Of a stretch of DNA of 5,529 nt, positions 1 to 5,042 are shown in pieces. The stretch is from a bacterium. Lineage in GTDB: Bacteria > Patescibacteriota > Minisyncoccia > UBA9983. The notes beneath the pieces were generated by a model. That model searched no databases. It was given only the letters and a program-made list of their open reading frames with translations, and had not been told where the DNA came from. Every line of letters starts with the position of its first letter. The first letter of the stretch is position 1. A program made the translations under genes and the position numbers. The stretch is taken from assembly GCA_023244795.1 (NCBI GenBank), contig JAHFLR010000046.1:1-5529 (forward strand), given 5' to 3'.

Positions 1-2
1 TG

Positions 3-452
3 AATTTGGGGGCGATTGTTTTTTTTAGCACGCTGGGCAGTGTCATCGGTTCCCTCATTTCTTATTGCGTTGGATTTTATGGGGGCGAGCCGTTGGTTAA
101 AAAATGGGGCAAGTATGTCTTTTTAAGCCACAAGCACTTGGAGTACACTCGCGGTTTTTTTAATAAATTTGGCGGCAAGGCGGTTTTTATTAGTCGCTTT
201 ATCCCCATAGTGAGGCATCTTATTTCTATTCCGGCTGGCGTCGCCAGAATGAATGTTTACAAATTTACTCTAGACACGGCGCTGGGCGCCGCCCTGTGGA
301 ACGCCTTTTTGGCCTGCCTCGGTTATTACATGGGGGAAAACTGGTCTTTAATCAGGAAATATACGGAAATTATAGATGTCGTGGTTATTGCTCTAATAAT
401 TTTTGCAATATGGTATACTATAAAAAGTCGAAGAATCGCGGGGAAGTTATAA
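3..452 (+). CDS. DedA family (SNARE-associated / VTT domain) inner-membrane protein, 5'-truncated
   Basis: Integral membrane protein of the DedA superfamily, whose members act in membrane homeostasis and lipid or ion translocation. The exact substrate cannot be read here. The frame is open from the left edge, so the start lies outside the window. The TTG at position 6 is probably internal, because DedA proteins are usually about 200 residues and only 149 are visible. Counting from that TTG as residue 1, there is a Gly-rich membrane segment (about 1-25) with the family-typical SYxxGFYGG. The signature region FISRFIPIVR (61-70) follows, with the conserved R64, P67 and R70 and then the AG (77-78) and RM (81-82) of the family motif. 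Further hydrophobic segments lie at about 90-110 and 122-138, and the tail is basic (KSRR). It ends 23 nt before the next gene on the same strand. The family call is firm; the role is not. Confidence 0.85.
   Translation, partial: NLGAIVFFSTLGSVIGSLISYCVGFYGGEPLVKKWGKYVFLSHKHLEYTRGFFNKFGGKAVFISRFIPIVRHLISIPAGVARMNVYKFTLDTALGAALWNAFLACLGYYMGENWSLIRKYTEIIDVVVIALIIFAIWYTIKSRRIAGKL
411..419 (+). promoter_or_regulatory. Possible extended -10 promoter inside the end of the DedA gene
   Basis: TGGTATACT matches the extended -10 pattern TGnTATAAT with one mismatch. There is no good -35 at the usual distance. It would start a transcript near 426, giving a leader of about 50 nt for the gene at 476. It lies within the DedA coding region, so it may be chance; it competes with the -10-like hexamer at 464-469. 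Confidence 0.25.
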
Positions 453-463
453 AAATTAATAAA

Positions 464-469
464 TAAAAT
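464..469 (+). promoter_or_regulatory. Possible -10 element giving a leaderless start at 476
   Basis: TAAAAT differs from TATAAT at one base and ends 6 nt before the ATG at 476, so a transcript would begin at or next to the start codon. No -35 is visible. The stretch 448-475 is almost pure A/T, so chance matches are likely (TATAAA at 448-453 is another). The same geometry recurs before 2654 and 3868. Confidence 0.25.
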
Positions 470-475
470 AATTTT

Positions 476-1036
476 ATGGACGAAAAAAATATGCAAAAGG
501 AGGGTCTTGGCTGCTGCAGCTGGGGTTCTTTTAAAACAATTAATTGGATGAGGGTTTTTAAAATACTTATAATCATCGGCGTTGTCGCCTGTATTATGTT
601 GGCCGGTCTGGCTGCGGTTGGAGTTAAGCTGGCTCTAAAGGGCGGGCGATATTTATCTAACCAAGCAGGGCAAAGCAATTACGGCTATGTTCAAAACGGG
701 CAGGGCTACGGCATGATGAACAAATTTTTTGGTTCCGACGAAAATGTTGGCCAAGGTGTAAATAGTGGCTACGGCATGATGAATTATGCCATAAGAGGAG
801 AGAGGGTCAGGAGAGTCGCCGGCAATATCACCAAAGTGGAGGGCGCAAAAATTACTCTCATGGATAACGGCGCTCAAGAACAAACAATAGAAACTTCATC
901 TAACACTATTATTACCACAGACAACGGAGAGGTTGGCTTAAGCGCTCTTAAGGCCGGTCAGTTTATAACAGCGGCGGTAAGCACCCAGGGAGGCAAAACA
1001 GTTGCCACGCAAATAGATATTTCGTCCACTCAATAA
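476..1036 (+). CDS. Membrane-anchored protein with Gly/Tyr/Met-rich linker and DUF5666-like C-terminal domain
   Basis: Protein of unknown function, 186 residues. A short cytoplasmic N-terminus contains a Cys pair (C13, C14). One hydrophobic segment (about 29-51) follows, with a basic residue before it (R26) and several after it (K51, K55, R58). This fits a signal anchor, with the remainder outside if it is oriented N-in. Residues 60-105 form a low-complexity linker rich in G, Y, N, Q and M, containing GYGMMN twice (77-82 and 98-103). Residues about 114-183 have the alternating beta-strand pattern of DUF5666-like small domains: GNITKVEGAKITL, a Thr-rich segment around SSNTIITT, then LKAGQFITAAV and a final VATQIDI. 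ATG 476 is chosen as the first ATG after the DedA stop; ATG 491 is in frame and possible. There is no Shine-Dalgarno sequence before it. The gene ends 4 nt before the ABC ATPase, suggesting cotranscription and perhaps an accessory role, which is inferred from position only. Confidence 0.75.
   Translation: MDEKNMQKEGLGCCSWGSFKTINWMRVFKILIIIGVVACIMLAGLAAVGVKLALKGGRYLSNQAGQSNYGYVQNGQGYGMMNKFFGSDENVGQGVNSGYGMMNYAIRGERVRRVAGNITKVEGAKITLMDNGAQEQTIETSSNTIITTDNGEVGLSALKAGQFITAAVSTQGGKTVATQIDISSTQ
704..783 (+). repeat. Pair of perfect 17-bp in-frame direct repeats encoding GYGMMN
   Basis: GGCTACGGCATGATGAA occurs at 704-720 and again, identically, at 767-783. The copies are offset by 63 bp (21 codons), so both are read in the same frame as GYGMMN. 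Identity at every third-codon position suggests a recent internal duplication or slippage in the linker of the anchored protein. The intervening DNA is not similar at base level, although both copies are preceded by a Gly-Gln-Gly within a few residues. Confidence 0.85.
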
Positions 1037-1040
1037 AAGG

Positions 1041-1832
1041 ATGAATATCATCGAAGCAAAAAACTTGACCAAAAAGTTCAATGGTTTTACGGCCGATGAT
1101 GGCATCTCTTTTGATATTGCCAAGGGAGAGATTTTTGCTTTTTTGGGGCCCAATGGCGCGGGCAAATCCACAACCATAAAGATGCTTACCACCCTGCTTA
1201 GCCCCACCGAAGGAGAAATTAAACTAAATGGATTTGATCCGGTGCAAAATCCGGACGATGTTCGCCGCTCTTTTGGTATTGTTTTTCAGGATCCCAGCTT
1301 AGATGACGAGCTTACCGCCTACGAAAATATGGAGTTCCACGGAGTGCTTTACGGATTGCCCAAAAAAGAACGACGAGAGAAAATAGAACAGCTCTTAAAC
1401 TTTGTTGAGTTGTGGGACAGAAAAGACGACTTTGTAAAAAAATTCTCCGGCGGTATGAAGAGGCGCCTGGAGATCGCCCGTGGTCTCCTCCACCACCCCA
1501 AGATTTTATTTTTAGACGAGCCGACACTCGGCCTGGACCCCCAAACCAGAAACCATATGTGGAGTTACCTTAAAGAGCTAAACAAGAGCGAGGGCATTAC
1601 GGTCTTCTTTACCACTCACTATATGGAGGAGGCGGAGAATGTGGCTCAACGGATTGCTATTATTGACCACGGTAAAATAGTGGCCTCCGGCACGCCGGCG
1701 GAATTAAAAGCCAGCACCAATTCCGATTCTTTGGAGAAGGCGTTTTTGTCTGTAACCGGCAAAAGCATAAGAGAAGAAGAGTCGGGCTCCTTAGAGAGGT
1801 TGCGTATGGCCAGGAGGGCTTGGCGCCGTTAA
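1041..1832 (+). CDS. ABC-2 type exporter, ATP-binding subunit (DrrA/NatA-like)
   Basis: Cytoplasmic nucleotide-binding subunit of an ABC exporter that powers the permease encoded next. All the catalytic motifs are present and intact. They are Walker A GPNGAGKST (36-44, K42), Q-loop Q83 in VFQDPSLD, signature FSGGMKRRLE (135-144), Walker B ILFLDE (155-160, E160), D-loop GLDP (164-167) and the switch histidine H193 in TTHYMEEAE. The SGG-M-K-R-R-L signature and the C-terminal LEKAFLSVTGK (about 231-241) are typical of the DrrA/NatA group, which exports drugs, lipids, ions or polysaccharide precursors. At 263 residues it is shorter than DrrA (about 310-330) but normal for the wider group. ATG 1041 is 4 nt after the upstream stop; the AAAGG beside it abuts the ATG with no spacer, so initiation may rely on coupling. 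The substrate is unknown. Confidence 0.95.
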   Translation: MNIIEAKNLTKKFNGFTADDGISFDIAKGEIFAFLGPNGAGKSTTIKMLTTLLSPTEGEIKLNGFDPVQNPDDVRRSFGIVFQDPSLDDELTAYENMEFHGVLYGLPKKERREKIEQLLNFVELWDRKDDFVKKFSGGMKRRLEIARGLLHHPKILFLDEPTLGLDPQTRNHMWSYLKELNKSEGITVFFTTHYMEEAENVAQRIAIIDHGKIVASGTPAELKASTNSDSLEKAFLSVTGKSIREEESGSLERLRMARRAWRR

Positions 1833-1844
1833 TCTTAAAAAACA

Positions 1845-2591
1845 ATGAGAACTATTTACATTTTGTGGTTGAGACAATTAAAAAGATATTTTAGATCAAA
1901 ATCCAGGATGGTCGGCTCTTTGGCGCAGCCGCTCCTGTTTTTGGTTTCTTTGGGTTACGGTTTTGGGGCAATCTTCCAAAAGGCGGGGCAGGGTAACTAT
2001 ATTGAGTTTTTGGCTCCCGGCATTATCGGGATGAGTATAATTTTTACCTCCATCTTCTCCGGGTTGGAGATTATTTGGGACAGGCAATTTGGTTTTTTAA
2101 AAGAGACAATGGTGGCGCCCGTCTCCCGTTTAAGCATTATGATTGGACGCACTTTGGGCGGTGCGACTGTTGCTACTATGCAGGGAGTGGTGGTCTTTTT
2201 AATTTCTCTGCTGGCGGGGTTTAGGCCGGAGCATTGGTTATTAATGCCAATCGTATTGCTGGTGATGCTGCTGGTGGCTCTTTTGTTTACCGCCTTCGGC
2301 ACCATGATTGCTTCTTTTTTGGATGACATGCAGGGCTTCCAACTAATAATGAACTTTGTAGTAATGCCTTTATTTTTTCTCTCGGGCGCGCTTTTTCCGC
2401 TTAGTGGGCAAAAGAGCGTAATCGTGACCATTGCCAGATTTGACCCCCTCTCTTACGGCATTGATGCTTTTCGATATCTAATGACTGGCACTTCTCATTT
2501 TAGTTTGGGCGTGGATTTGGTTGCTCTCTCTTCCGCCACTGCCATCTTTTTGGTATTGGGGAGCTACTTCTTCTCCAAAATACAGCTATAG
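1845..2591 (+). CDS. ABC-2 type exporter, permease subunit
   Basis: Integral membrane partner of the ATPase encoded 12 nt upstream. The 248 residues match the ABC-2 membrane domain. There is a basic amphipathic N-terminus ([13 protein letters not shown], about 9-21) that would lie along the membrane, followed by about six hydrophobic segments (roughly 24-44, 55-75, 105-125, 131-155, 165-186 and 222-244). Family hallmarks include [17 protein letters not shown] (79-95), the cytoplasmic coupling region with the typical 'fLKE..vaPvSR' pattern. Near the C-terminus are [10 protein letters not shown] (177-186) and [12 protein letters not shown] (199-210). The gene is full length and intact. No Shine-Dalgarno sequence precedes ATG 1845; translation is probably coupled to the ATPase gene. 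The substrate cannot be deduced; drug, lipid, polysaccharide and ion exporters all share this fold. Confidence 0.93.
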   Translation: MRTIYILWLRQLKRYFRSKSRMVGSLAQPLLFLVSLGYGFGAIFQKAGQGNYIEFLAPGIIGMSIIFTSIFSGLEIIWDRQFGFLKETMVAPVSRLSIMIGRTLGGATVATMQGVVVFLISLLAGFRPEHWLLMPIVLLVMLLVALLFTAFGTMIASFLDDMQGFQLIMNFVVMPLFFLSGALFPLSGQKSVIVTIARFDPLSYGIDAFRYLMTGTSHFSLGVDLVALSSATAIFLVLGSYFFSKIQL

Positions 2592-2615
2592 CGAACTCGC
2601 GAGATTGTTTTTCTA

Positions 2616-2646
2616 TTGCATTATTTTGTAGTTGTTCTAATATATT
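2616..2646 (+). promoter_or_regulatory. Probable promoter of the arginine decarboxylase gene, near-leaderless
   Basis: In the 62-nt gap, TTGCAT (2616-2621, weak -35) lies 16 nt before TAATAT (2638-2643). An overlapping hexamer, TATATT (2641-2646), is one mismatch from TATAAT but leaves a 19-nt spacer. Either would place transcription start within about 0-4 nt of ATG 2654. No ribosome-binding site lies between, so the message would be leaderless or nearly so. The DNA is AT-rich, so this is moderate evidence only. Confidence 0.4.
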
Positions 2647-2653
2647 TTACATT

Positions 2654-3196
2654 ATGATTCCATCAAAAATGTTTTTTACCAAAGGAGTGGGAGTGCACAA
2701 AGACAAGCTCGCTTCTTTTGAGGCGGCCTTAAGAATGGCCGGCATCGAAAAGTGCAACTTGGTTTATGTTTCCAGTATCTTCCCGCCAAATTGCAAAAAG
2801 TTATCAGCAGAAAAAGGCAAAAAAATGTTATCGCCCGGCCAGGTGACTTTTTGCGTTATGGCCAGAACAGAAACCAGCGAACCTAATCGCCTGGTGTCTG
2901 CCGCTATTGGTTTGGCGTTACCCAAAGATACCGGCGGACACGGGTATCTTTCCGAGCATCACTCTTATGGAGAAACAGCCAAAGTTTGCGGTGAGTATGC
3001 CGAAGATTTAGCGGCTACTATGTTGGCGACCACCCTGGGTATTAAATTTGATGCCGAAATCGCCTGGAACAAGAGGGAGGATGCGTATAAGGCGAGCGGC
3101 AAAATTTTAACCACTTCTCATTTTGTAAAATCGGCTGAGGGCAATAAAGACGGCCTGTGGACAACCGTCATTTCGGCTGCGGTGTTTATCCCTTAA
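2654..3196 (+). CDS. pdaD: Pyruvoyl-dependent arginine decarboxylase
   Basis: Cytoplasmic enzyme that decarboxylates L-arginine to agmatine, feeding polyamine synthesis or, in some bacteria, acid resistance. Its cofactor is a pyruvoyl group made by self-cleavage, not PLP. The cleavage motif [11 protein letters not shown] (35-45) is intact. By alignment from memory with the Methanocaldococcus jannaschii enzyme (cut between S52 and S53), cleavage here would fall between S40 and S41, giving a short beta chain and an alpha chain starting with pyruvoyl from S41. [15 protein letters not shown] (89-103) aligns without gaps to the segment holding M. jannaschii E109, making E101 the likely catalytic acid. 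[17 protein letters not shown] (114-130) and [15 protein letters not shown] (165-179) are typical of the bacterial branch. The 180-residue length is normal for it. ATG 2654 is preferred because [11 protein letters not shown] is the usual N-terminus. It is a single-gene unit, convergent with comF and overlapping it by 4 nt; no other polyamine gene is in view. Confidence 0.92.
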   Translation: MIPSKMFFTKGVGVHKDKLASFEAALRMAGIEKCNLVYVSSIFPPNCKKLSAEKGKKMLSPGQVTFCVMARTETSEPNRLVSAAIGLALPKDTGGHGYLSEHHSYGETAKVCGEYAEDLAATMLATTLGIKFDAEIAWNKREDAYKASGKILTTSHFVKSAEGNKDGLWTTVISAAVFIP

Positions 3197-3825
3197 TCTC
3201 GGGCCACGGTAAACCCGATTACTTTTTTAGCGCCAGAGTCCTTTAAGACTCTGGCGGCTTCGTTTATTGTGGCGCCGGTGGTGGTAACATCGTCAATCAA
3301 AATTACACTTCCCGACTTTATTAGGTGGATATTTTTTGCGCTAAACGAATCATTAAGATTTTTTAGTCGTTCCGCTCTGTTTTTAATGGACACCTGCGAG
3401 GGAGTGTTTTTTATTTTATAAAGGACATTATCTACGAGCGGTATTTTAAACTTGTCCGATAGATTTTTGGCCAGCAGCCAAGATTGATTATATCCTCGCT
3501 CTCGCAAGCGTTTGGAGTGCAGGGGGAGAGGTACGATTATATAATTTTGCGCGTCGGGCAACCTGCTCAATAATCTGGCATGGATTAGTTTCGCCAGGGG
3601 CTCGGCCACAGAACGCGCTCCCCGGTATTTTAATAGCCAAATGGCTTTTTTAATGACTCGGTCGTGGTAATTTGCGGCGGAGTAGATGCTCCCCAACTTA
3701 ATTGGTTGGGCGAGTTGTGATTTGGCGGCGCAAACTCCGCACAAAATTTCTCTCTCCTTGCCGCAGCCGATACATTTTAGAGGCGAGAGGATATCCAAAA
3801 CAAAATATAGCCATTTTTTAAACAT
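3193..3825 (-). CDS. comF: ComF family protein (zinc-ribbon plus phosphoribosyltransferase domain)
   Basis: Cytoplasmic protein linked to natural transformation in several bacteria, where it helps handle incoming single-stranded DNA; the biochemical reaction is not settled. The N-terminal zinc ribbon has C18xxC21 and C29xxC32. A KYRG motif (67-70) follows, then [18 protein letters not shown] (98-115), the family's most recognisable stretch, and [12 protein letters not shown] (146-157). Last comes a type I phosphoribosyltransferase PRPP loop [13 protein letters not shown] (174-186) with the acidic pair D178-D179. The length, 210 residues, is normal. The start ATG (3825) is the only one that includes the zinc ribbon; no Shine-Dalgarno sequence is present. 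Its stop (TTA at 3193-3195 on the + strand) overlaps the pdaD stop. It diverges from pilM across a 42-nt gap holding a symmetric promoter, suggesting it is expressed with the pilus genes (inferred). Confidence 0.93.
   Translation of the reverse strand: MFKKWLYFVLDILSPLKCIGCGKEREILCGVCAAKSQLAQPIKLGSIYSAANYHDRVIKKAIWLLKYRGARSVAEPLAKLIHARLLSRLPDAQNYIIVPLPLHSKRLRERGYNQSWLLAKNLSDKFKIPLVDNVLYKIKNTPSQVSIKNRAERLKNLNDSFSAKNIHLIKSGSVILIDDVTTTGATINEAARVLKDSGAKKVIGFTVARD
3199..3228 (+). terminator. Possible weak intrinsic terminator of pdaD, inside the 3' end of comF
   Basis: TCGGG (3199-3203) can pair with CCCGA (3214-3218) across a 10-nt loop, followed by TTACTTTTTT (3219-3228). It begins 3 nt after the pdaD stop. 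The stem is short (5 bp) and the loop long, and the bases also encode the ComF C-terminus, so the call is tentative. Confidence 0.3.
3231..3256. repeat. Perfect 10-bp inverted repeat (hairpin) within comF 3' coding region
   Basis: CGCCAGAGTC (3231-3240), a 6-nt loop (CTTTAA) and GACTCTGGCG (3247-3256) form a perfect hairpin with 7 G/C pairs. On the + strand it follows the T-tract at 3223-3228 and is followed only by a weak T-rich stretch; on the - strand it is followed by A's. It is therefore not a classic terminator in either direction alone. It may act with the preceding hairpin to stop or protect the pdaD transcript where the two genes converge. It encodes ARVLKDSGA of ComF, so codon constraint is an alternative explanation. 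Confidence 0.6.
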
Positions 3826-3842
3826 AAAATTAATGCTTTTGA

Positions 3843-3851
3843 ATTATAACA
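3843..3851 (-). promoter_or_regulatory. comF extended -10 element
   Basis: On the - strand the sequence reads TGTTATAAT, a perfect extended -10, with TATAAT at 3848-3843. Transcription would start near 3836, leaving a leader of about 10 nt before ATG 3825. That leader has no ribosome-binding sequence. Confidence 0.6.
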
Positions 3852-3860
3852 TGTTATAAT
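3852..3860 (+). promoter_or_regulatory. pilM extended -10 element, leaderless geometry
   Basis: TGTTATAAT is a perfect extended -10 with TATAAT at 3855-3860. Only 7 nt separate it from ATG 3868, so transcription should begin at or one base before the start codon. The intervening TTAACCTC contains no Shine-Dalgarno sequence, consistent with a leaderless pilM message. Confidence 0.6.
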
Positions 3861-3867
3861 TAACCTC

Positions 3868-5013
3868 ATGGATATTGGCAGCCTACTCAAGGGATTACCA
3901 AAATTTAGCGATCTTTTTTCTCAAAAAACCCAAAGTGTTTTGGGCGTGGATGTTGGTGGTTCCTCCATTAAAATTGTTCAGTTGAGGAAGGAGAAAGAGA
4001 GAGCCATTTTGGAAACCTACGGAGAGCTGGCTACTGGCCCGTACGGAGGATTAGAGATTGGCCAAACGGCCGGTCTGGTAGAGGAAAAAGTGGTGGAGAT
4101 TCTTAGAGATTTGATTAAAGAGTCTGGCGCCAAAGCCACCGATTGCGCTATCGCTATCCCTACAAAATCCAGTTTTGTAACAGTTATGGAGCTGCCGGAG
4201 ATGGAGGAGAGCCAGGTGGGTCAAATTATTCAGCTTGAGGCGAGAAGATATATCCCCGTTCCATTAACCGAGGTGGAGATTGATTGGTGGGTTATCCCGG
4301 AAGAGGAAGTCGCCACCCCAGAAGAGCTGATGGGGATTACCGGCAAAAGTATCGCAGAAAAAAAGAAAAAGACCAAAGTGCTACTAATCGCAATCCACAA
4401 AGACACGATTACTAAATATAAGAATATAATTTCCGGTTCCGGTCTAGTGGCCACTCCTGGCTCTTTTGAAATAGAAACCTTTAGCGTTATCCGTTCCTCC
4501 ATGAGTCAAGATATGTCTCCCACTCTGATTATCGATATTGGCGCTCCTACAACCAAGATGGCGGTAGTGGATAGGGGGATAATGCGACTTTCTTATAGCG
4601 TTACGCGCGGCTCGCAAGATATCACCTCGGCGCTTTCCAAGTCTTTAAATATAAGCTTTTCCAGAGCCGAAGAGATGAAGAGGGAAATAGGCCTTTCCGA
4701 TGCGCCGGAACACAAAGAGATGCTAAGCGTCATCTCCCCAATTGTTGAGTATATCTTTTCGGAGGCGAACAGTGTTATAATAAACTATCAGGCCAAAAAT
4801 AAGCGAGTGGTAAATAGGGTAATTTTGACCGGAGGCGGATCCTTGATGAAGGGCATGATTGATTTCGCGGTCAAGAGATTAAATATCGAGGTAAGTTTAT
4901 CAGACCCTTTCTCGCGAGTTGCCTACCCCGCATTTTTGCAGGGGGCGTTAAAGGAGGCAGGCCCGAGTTTTGCGGTAGCTATCGGGTTGGCGCTTCGCAA
5001 ATTGCAAGTTTAG
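3868..5013 (+). CDS. pilM: Type IV pilus assembly protein PilM (actin-like ATPase)
   Basis: Cytoplasmic FtsA/actin-fold ATPase that sits under the inner membrane and binds the N-terminal tail of PilN, coupling the pilus motor to the alignment complex. In order: phosphate-1 loop LGVDVGGSSIKIVQL (25-39); IPTKSSFVTVMELPEM (97-112), the PilM/FtsA subdomain 1C region; EARRYIPVPLTEVEIDWWVI (124-143), highly typical of PilM; phosphate-2 loop IIDIGAPTTKMAVVDRG (221-237) with D223; RGSQDIT (247-253); and the adenosine motif VILTGGGSLMKGM (318-330). It ends with FAVAIGLALR (368-377). The 381 residues match the usual length (about 350-380). A charged loop with KKKK (about 144-169) looks like a linker. 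ATG 3868 follows the extended -10 directly with no ribosome-binding site. A pilN-like gene follows after 29 nt. Any pilus could use it: adhesion, twitching or DNA uptake; comF next door favours the last. Confidence 0.94.
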   Translation: MDIGSLLKGLPKFSDLFSQKTQSVLGVDVGGSSIKIVQLRKEKERAILETYGELATGPYGGLEIGQTAGLVEEKVVEILRDLIKESGAKATDCAIAIPTKSSFVTVMELPEMEESQVGQIIQLEARRYIPVPLTEVEIDWWVIPEEEVATPEELMGITGKSIAEKKKKTKVLLIAIHKDTITKYKNIISGSGLVATPGSFEIETFSVIRSSMSQDMSPTLIIDIGAPTTKMAVVDRGIMRLSYSVTRGSQDITSALSKSLNISFSRAEEMKREIGLSDAPEHKEMLSVISPIVEYIFSEANSVIINYQAKNKRVVNRVILTGGGSLMKGMIDFAVKRLNIEVSLSDPFSRVAYPAFLQGALKEAGPSFAVAIGLALRKLQV

Positions 5014-5022
5014 TACTATAAT
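4994..5022 (+). promoter_or_regulatory. Possible internal promoter before the pilN-like gene
   Basis: TTCGCA (4994-4999, four of six matches to TTGACA) is separated by 17 nt from a perfect TATAAT (5017-5022). The -35 lies in the last codons of pilM and the -10 just after its stop. Transcription would start near 5029, giving a leader of about 14 nt without a Shine-Dalgarno sequence. It would allow the downstream gene to be transcribed separately from pilM. Confidence 0.4.
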
Positions 5023-5042
5023 AATATTGAATAATTAATTTA

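Larger units (their letters stand above)
3842..3861. promoter_or_regulatory. Perfect 20-bp palindrome: symmetric bidirectional promoter between comF and pilM
   Basis: AATTATAACATGTTATAATT is identical to its own reverse complement. Because of this symmetry each strand carries TGTTATAAT, an exact extended -10 consensus (TGnTATAAT). It sits in the 42-nt gap between the divergent comF and pilM starts, exactly where both genes need a promoter. No -35 hexamer is recognisable on either side, as expected for extended -10 promoters. The two -10 elements are only 6 bp apart, so two polymerases could not occupy it at once. It could also be the operator of a dimeric regulator. Confidence 0.7.

Noticed and set aside
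6..8. TTG as true start of the DedA gene
   Set aside because: The frame is open to the left edge and the protein would lack the first quarter of the family fold.
495..504. AAAAGGAGGG, the strongest Shine-Dalgarno-like string in the window
   Set aside because: It lies inside the coding region that starts at 476 and no in-frame start follows at 5-10 nt (next in-frame ATG is 548), so it does not decide a start.
1812..1817. AGGAGG near the end of the ABC ATPase gene as ribosome-binding site for the permease
   Set aside because: It is 27 nt before ATG 1845, too far, and is explained by consecutive Arg/Gly codons.
2591..2612. Terminator after the permease (GCG-AACT-CGC hairpin and T5)
   Set aside because: The stem is only 3 bp and the T-run starts 8 nt after it; too weak to call.
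3157..3165. TGTGGACAA resembling a DnaA box
   Set aside because: One mismatch, a single copy, inside the pdaD coding region; no cluster or AT-rich unwinding region.
3149..3169. GACGG/CCGTC hairpin with AATAAA beside it as comF terminator (- strand)
   Set aside because: Five-bp stem, 11-nt loop and only a short interrupted T-tract on the - strand; not distinguishable from chance in coding DNA.
418..4502. Open frames on the strand opposite the real genes (e.g. 1997-2431, 4230-4502) and overlapping frames such as 938-1207
   Set aside because: Each overlaps a gene with clear family motifs, and its translation shows no recognisable domain; these are shadows.
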